Assembly (NCBI GenBank): GCA_016203345.1
Contig: JACQMZ010000011.1
Span: 1 to 9,566 of the forward strand
DNA length: 9,566 bases
Reading direction: 5' to 3'
Source of the DNA: Candidatus Woesearchaeota archaeon
GTDB lineage: Archaea; Nanobdellota; Nanobdellia; Woesearchaeales; ARS49
Below the pieces are notes generated by a model. That model was not told the origin of the DNA and made no database searches. It saw only the letters and a program-made list of their open reading frames with translations. The translations under genes and the position numbers were made by a program. Shown piece by piece: positions 6,516 through 9,566 of the stretch (within the stretch, counting starts at the first letter, position 1; the number at the start of each line of letters is the position of its first letter).

Positions 6516-7121
6516 GTGGACAGCAACTACCTTGACATCCAAAAGGTGCGACTGCCTCGCACGAAAGGCGTCCTCTACCTACTTCGCAATGATCCTCACG
6601 TCACACCTTTCGCATTCATTGAACATTCAAGGCAGCCGGGCAGCAGGAAACTGCTTGAAACATTTGCATCCACCGCCCAGAACTCCCAGTGCTACAAAAT
6701 CATCGGCACAACCAACCACTCACCCACACTTGTCCCGTCATACAACTTGTGCGGCTTCGCCGACCATGGCATTGAATTCACCTTGACATTTCCAAACCCA
6801 GGTACACTCGACGCGCCACACGGAGTCCGGTTCAGCATCAGCGATCAAACCAAAGAAGTAGCGCACGCATACGTCTACCTCCTGCGCACGCCGTCTGGCG
6901 AACCATTCGCGTATCTTGAAGACATCAATGTCAACAAAGAACATCAGCGAGCCGGCTGCGGAATTCGGCTCCTTGAAGCAGTCATTGCTTGCGCACAAGA
7001 ACATGCCGGATCGCTCATCTGCACCAGCAGGCACGAGAGAAAACACATCCACAACTGGTACATGCGCCACGGCTTTCTCCCAACAGGCAGAGAATACCGT
7101 CGGAACATACTGGATGAATGA
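6516..7121 (+). CDS. GNAT family N-acetyltransferase, apparently tandem with a degenerate N-terminal copy
   Basis: A 201-residue protein. Residues about 104-198 form a GNAT domain: a strand with AYVYLL, EDINVNKEHQRAGCGIRLLE (135-154) carrying the acetyl-CoA loop Q-R-A-G-C-G, and WYMRHGF (181-187) as the final motif. It should transfer an acyl group from acyl-CoA to an amine. The N-terminal half looks like a second, worn GNAT: SRQPGSRKLLETF (38-50) matches the CoA loop and helix except for the last glycine, then CYKII (59-63) and YNLCGFADHGIEF (76-88) match the closing motif. The start is GTG at 6516, because a TATA-like box lies about 27 bases upstream; the frame is open back to 6435 but runs through the dyad. 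It is divergent from the ATP-grasp gene and ends 6 bases from the convergent SGNH gene. Substrate unknown. Confidence 0.8.
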   Translation: MDSNYLDIQKVRLPRTKGVLYLLRNDPHVTPFAFIEHSRQPGSRKLLETFASTAQNSQCYKIIGTTNHSPTLVPSYNLCGFADHGIEFTLTFPNPGTLDAPHGVRFSISDQTKEVAHAYVYLLRTPSGEPFAYLEDINVNKEHQRAGCGIRLLEAVIACAQEHAGSLICTSRHERKHIHNWYMRHGFLPTGREYRRNILDE

Positions 7122-7127
7122 GTCATC

Positions 7128-8468
7128 TCACACCTCAATCTGCGCCGAGTATGTACGCTTCGTTGCACCCAGTTCAGCATACGGAAACAACACTCGCACG
7201 CCAGCATCCTTTCCCTGCAGCAGCCTCACATCGCTTTGATACGGAATCAGCCACAGCGCGCCTTCATTTTCAAAATTAGTGAATCGGTACTCCTGGCCTG
7301 CTCGCGCCAAGCCTGCACGCTCCAATGTTTTTTTGACGCCTTGAGCGTGCAGCGCGTTGCCAATAACACTGTAATGTCCAAGCCCCTGCCCTTCCTCAAT
7401 ATACCAAAAGGATTGGTTTCTGTATTCCTGACGCTTGGTTTCAAAATAGGCAAGCGAATCAAAAAAGACGACATTCTTTTTCGATAGCAACGTCTTCAGT
7501 TTGTTGTAATACTCCGCATCGAGTGGCGTTGGATTGGGACCTTGAATCAAGGACACCATAAATGTCGCGTTGTCCTGCCGCGCGACTCTCGACACGTCAT
7601 CAATCATCACGCCAAACAATTCAAGGCCTTTCTGCAAGTCCTCACGATATTTTGAACTGACAGAATACGCATAGGCCGCACTCTTCAATGCGTAGCTTTC
7701 CAACACAGGCGGCCTGTACTGTTCATGAAAATCCTTCAACGTCGGATATTGTCGCGGGCCGATATACATAGTGTTATTGAGTAACGTCAAGCGCGGCTTG
7801 AGCACAGGACACCCAAACGGCCGCGCCAAGTCGTCCACAAGGACGTTGAAGACAACAATATCCGGGCTGTAGTTTCTGCCCTCCAATAAGTAGCGCGCGT
7901 ACATGGTTTCAATACCTGTGCTTAACACGCAGAAATTCAGAACTTCGCTCTGTGGGATTAATTCTTGCAAAAGCGCCGGAAAACTGAAGAGCAATGGAAC
8001 TTGCGAGCCGCACGTGAAACTGTCACCAAACATTGCAATCCTAACGCTGGCGTTCAACGGCTTGCGCGCAGAAAACGATTCCACATTCGACAGGCCCTGC
8101 GCATTATGGTGAAATTCGCGATACAAGAGAAACTTTTTTTTCACAGGCACCACCCTGCTATTCTGTGTGCCAGGCACGACCAACTCCACAGGGTCGGCAT
8201 GCGTCGTGTTTGGCATAACGGTCAACCCGATTAGCGGATCAATCCGCAAATTCCTGTAATGATACGTGAAATTCGTAATCCTGCCATCCTGATCGTTTGG
8301 CAATTGGCGCCAAAATTCTTTAAGGCAGATCTCATTCGCATCAACCCCAATCTGCATCCCACGATACGCGATCCTAAAGACAATCTCTGCAAGCAAAAAA
8401 ACCACGAGAATTGTCATTCCTGCCAGCACAACCTTTGGCCACACGCGACGCTTCCTCATCAACCTCAT
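7128..8468 (-). CDS. Membrane-anchored SGNH/GDSL-type hydrolase-like protein
   Basis: A 446-residue protein with a short basic N-terminus (MRLMRKRR), one transmembrane helix at about 12-34, and a large outside domain. SVRIAMFGDSFTCG (141-154) is the SGNH block I with S150 as the expected nucleophile; G185 in LSTGIETMY and VVFNVLVDD (205-213) resemble blocks II and III, and GHYSVIGNALHAQG (364-377) resembles block V with H365. The Asp normally three positions before that His is not present. Relatives remove or add acyl groups on surface sugars. The start is uncertain: ATG 8468 is chosen because AGGTG (8479-8475) precedes it by 6 bases; GTG 8477 and ATG 8459 are alternatives. About 70 C-terminal residues after the hydrolase-like part have no recognised fold. 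Confidence 0.75.
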   Translation of the reverse strand: MRLMRKRRVWPKVVLAGMTILVVFLLAEIVFRIAYRGMQIGVDANEICLKEFWRQLPNDQDGRITNFTYHYRNLRIDPLIGLTVMPNTTHADPVELVVPGTQNSRVVPVKKKFLLYREFHHNAQGLSNVESFSARKPLNASVRIAMFGDSFTCGSQVPLLFSFPALLQELIPQSEVLNFCVLSTGIETMYARYLLEGRNYSPDIVVFNVLVDDLARPFGCPVLKPRLTLLNNTMYIGPRQYPTLKDFHEQYRPPVLESYALKSAAYAYSVSSKYREDLQKGLELFGVMIDDVSRVARQDNATFMVSLIQGPNPTPLDAEYYNKLKTLLSKKNVVFFDSLAYFETKRQEYRNQSFWYIEEGQGLGHYSVIGNALHAQGVKKTLERAGLARAGQEYRFTNFENEGALWLIPYQSDVRLLQGKDAGVRVLFPYAELGATKRTYSAQIEV

Positions 8469-8477
8469 CCGCGCCAC

Positions 8478-8642
8478 CTTCTTCTTAAGTGTTTGCGAGA
8501 AAAGCCTCGAAGGTGCGTTGCACTTCGAGGATTCTACAAATCGAAGATTTGAAGAGCCTCACGCGGGAGGCGGCACCCTCTTCGTAAGCACATACTGTTT
8601 ATTTTGGAGGTGCGAGAATCTGAATGGTAGTAAGAGCAACTT
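8478..8642. other. Intergenic stretch with three consecutive hairpins
   Basis: Between the Ymh-type gene and the SGNH gene no coding region is evident. Hairpin 1: CCTCGAAGGTGC (8505-8516) with GCACTTCGAGG (8520-8530), one bulged base, loop GTT. Hairpin 2: CAAATC (8537-8542) with GATTTG (8546-8551), loop GAA, extended by TTCT/AGAG across one mismatch. Hairpin 3: GAAGA (8551-8555) plus GCCTC (8556-8560) with GAGGC (8567-8571) and TCTTC (8579-8583), with a 7 base one-sided bulge. Hairpins 2 and 3 share bases and so may be alternatives. The stretch could be a 3' or 5' untranslated region on the minus strand, a small RNA, or repeat debris. No T-run follows that would mark a terminator. Confidence 0.6.
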
Positions 8643-9347
8643 CTATTTATTATTTATCTTTGCTTTACCCAAGACTAGGAGAATTGCGCCAATGAATCCA
8701 CAAAATTTCATCGCGTCTTTACGAGAAAAGCTGTCGCTAAGCTTATGATGAGTTGGGTCCCTGAATGCAAGCACAATTCCTTTGCATATGTTGAAGAATC
8801 CTTCTTGTTCATGCTTTTCGTTACTCACGACAAGAACTGCCTTCGCCGGGTCGGGATTTAAGGCCCAACCTACTAAATCTGCAGGCTTCATATTAGTTAC
8901 GCCAGTTAGATTTTTTAGTCGGTCATCAAACACAGTTGTAGCTTCCCTGAATACACGATCAAAATTTTTTCTTGCCAGAAGAAGATCTCTGCAACGCTCA
9001 CGAAGAGTATCGTCTTGGATTAGGTCATCGATAATTTCGCCAAGAAATTGTTTTTCACTACGTCTCGATTTTGAGACATCTCTTATGCGTGAACGGTATT
9101 TTGTCTTTGGTTCCATATCTCCCTGAGAAAGGGTGCTCCTTACTTCGTTTTGAACATGAGGAGATTGCTTTCTTAGAAAACGGCCTGCGCTAATACACTG
9201 CTCTTTAGCAAGTAACACCAGCGCGGCCTCAGATGAAATCCCGAGTCGCCCTGCTTTCTTTGAAACCTGTTCGCGCACATATTTTTCGCTCTTTCCAGAC
9301 TTATCCGATAGTTTCTTCAACAGAACCGGATCGATCCTCTGTTTCAT
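8643..9347 (-). CDS. TIGR02391 (Ymh) family protein with HEPN-like RNase motif
   Basis: A 234-residue protein in two parts. Residues about 5-70 are a helical N-terminal region (KYVREQVSKKAGRLGISSEA and on), a DNA-binding-like or adaptor segment followed by a basic linker (80-100). Residues about 105-228 match the Ymh domain: helix FDRVFREATTVFDDRLKNLTG (starting at 129), then GIVLAFRDPTHH (190-201). RDPTHH is an R-x4-H pattern (R196, H201) in the place where relatives have RNPxxH, the active site of HEPN ribonucleases. HEPN and Ymh proteins are common in defence islands and toxin-antitoxin modules. The gene is visibly richer in A and T than its left neighbours and uses AGA/AAT-type codons more, hinting at acquisition. 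It begins 1 base after the stop of the HTH gene and is surely co-transcribed with it. Confidence 0.8.
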   Translation of the reverse strand: MKQRIDPVLLKKLSDKSGKSEKYVREQVSKKAGRLGISSEAALVLLAKEQCISAGRFLRKQSPHVQNEVRSTLSQGDMEPKTKYRSRIRDVSKSRRSEKQFLGEIIDDLIQDDTLRERCRDLLLARKNFDRVFREATTVFDDRLKNLTGVTNMKPADLVGWALNPDPAKAVLVVSNEKHEQEGFFNICKGIVLAFRDPTHHKLSDSFSRKDAMKFCGFIGAILLVLGKAKINNK

Positions 9348-9348
9348 A

Positions 9349-9534
9349 TTAATCCGTTGTTTCTCTCTTTTTGTATGTCTTGTTTGGGAGAAGTTGGCTC
9401 AACCGACCTTCTGACACGCCCAACGCCTTTGCAATCAAAGATCCTTTAACCTCTTTCTGTCTTAAAATCAAGACGAGAAGATTCTTAATCGCCTGAAGTT
9501 CTTCGCATAAAACCCTGAATTGTTTGTCGTCCAT
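9349..9534 (-). CDS. Small helix-turn-helix protein
   Basis: A 61-residue protein: an N-terminal helix (about 5-26, FRVLCEELQAIKNLLVLILR) that could dimerise, then a helix-turn-helix at about 30-50, where SLIAKALGVSEGRLSQLLP has the turn glycine and hydrophobic spacing of the sigma-70 region 4 / Xre-like type, and a basic tail KTYKKRE. It is probably a DNA-binding regulator of its own operon, or the antitoxin or sensor of the downstream HEPN-like protein. The ATG at 9534 has no Shine-Dalgarno but a TATA-like box 28 bases away, so it is predicted to be leaderless. Confidence 0.7.
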   Translation of the reverse strand: MDDKQFRVLCEELQAIKNLLVLILRQKEVKGSLIAKALGVSEGRLSQLLPNKTYKKRETTD

Positions 9535-9558
9535 GTTAGATCAGGACAAGACAACAAG

Positions 9559-9566
9559 TATATTAA
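9559..9566 (-). promoter_or_regulatory. TATA-like box of the HTH/HEPN operon
   Basis: TTAATATA read on the minus strand, about 28 bases before the ATG at 9534, at the very edge of the window. The region between it and the start has no Shine-Dalgarno, fitting a leaderless transcript. Confidence 0.45.

Noticed and set aside
8505..8583. tRNA or CRISPR in the structured gap
   Set aside because: The stems do not make a cloverleaf, no acceptor or T-arm consensus is present, and there are no regularly spaced identical repeats.
8478..8642. Factor-independent bacterial-type terminator
   Set aside because: The hairpins are not followed by a T-run on either strand.

Overview
The window reads as chromosomal DNA of an archaeon. 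Several genes are preceded by GGTGAT-type Shine-Dalgarno sequences, several others have no Shine-Dalgarno but a TATA-like box about 23-28 bases before the start codon (leaderless genes), and the gene content includes an archaeal-style glycogen synthase / GH57 amylase pair. Genes are packed tightly: ATGA overlaps, 5-6 base gaps between convergent genes and one 24 base tail-to-tail overlap. The mix of archaeal expression signals with bacterial-looking genes (YqjD/YqjE-like membrane pair, AI-2E transporter, C39-like peptidase) is compatible with a DPANN lineage such as Woesearchaeota, but that assignment is inference.

Layout. 70-2533 (+): a GT4/GT5-type glycosyltransferase translationally coupled to a GH57 alpha-amylase, a two-gene alpha-glucan synthesis and breakdown operon. 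2561-3029 (+): two very small membrane proteins resembling bacterial DUF883/YqjD and YqjE. 3006-4501 (-): an operon of a stand-alone cyclic-nucleotide-binding (CNB) protein followed by an AI-2E family permease, joined by an ATGA overlap. 4584-5096 (+): a C39-like cysteine peptidase, divergent from the CNB operon. 5102-6388 (-): a PurD-like ATP-grasp enzyme without the PurD N-terminal signature. 6516-7121 (+): a GNAT acetyltransferase, divergent from the ATP-grasp gene across a 127 base promoter region whose exact centre is a 46 base dyad. 7128-8468 (-): a membrane-anchored SGNH/GDSL-type protein. 8469-8642: an untranslated stretch with three consecutive hairpins. 8643-9534 (-): a more AT-rich two-gene operon of a small helix-turn-helix protein and a TIGR02391 (Ymh) protein with a HEPN-like RNase motif.

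The left part is housekeeping carbohydrate storage and envelope function. The right end (8643-9534) looks like an accessory, probably defence-related module. The most interesting unexplained points are that HTH/HEPN operon, the CNB-permease operon, the non-canonical PurD-like enzyme flanked by a peptidase and a tandem GNAT protein, and the structured non-coding elements at 76-118, 6430-6475 and 8505-8583.
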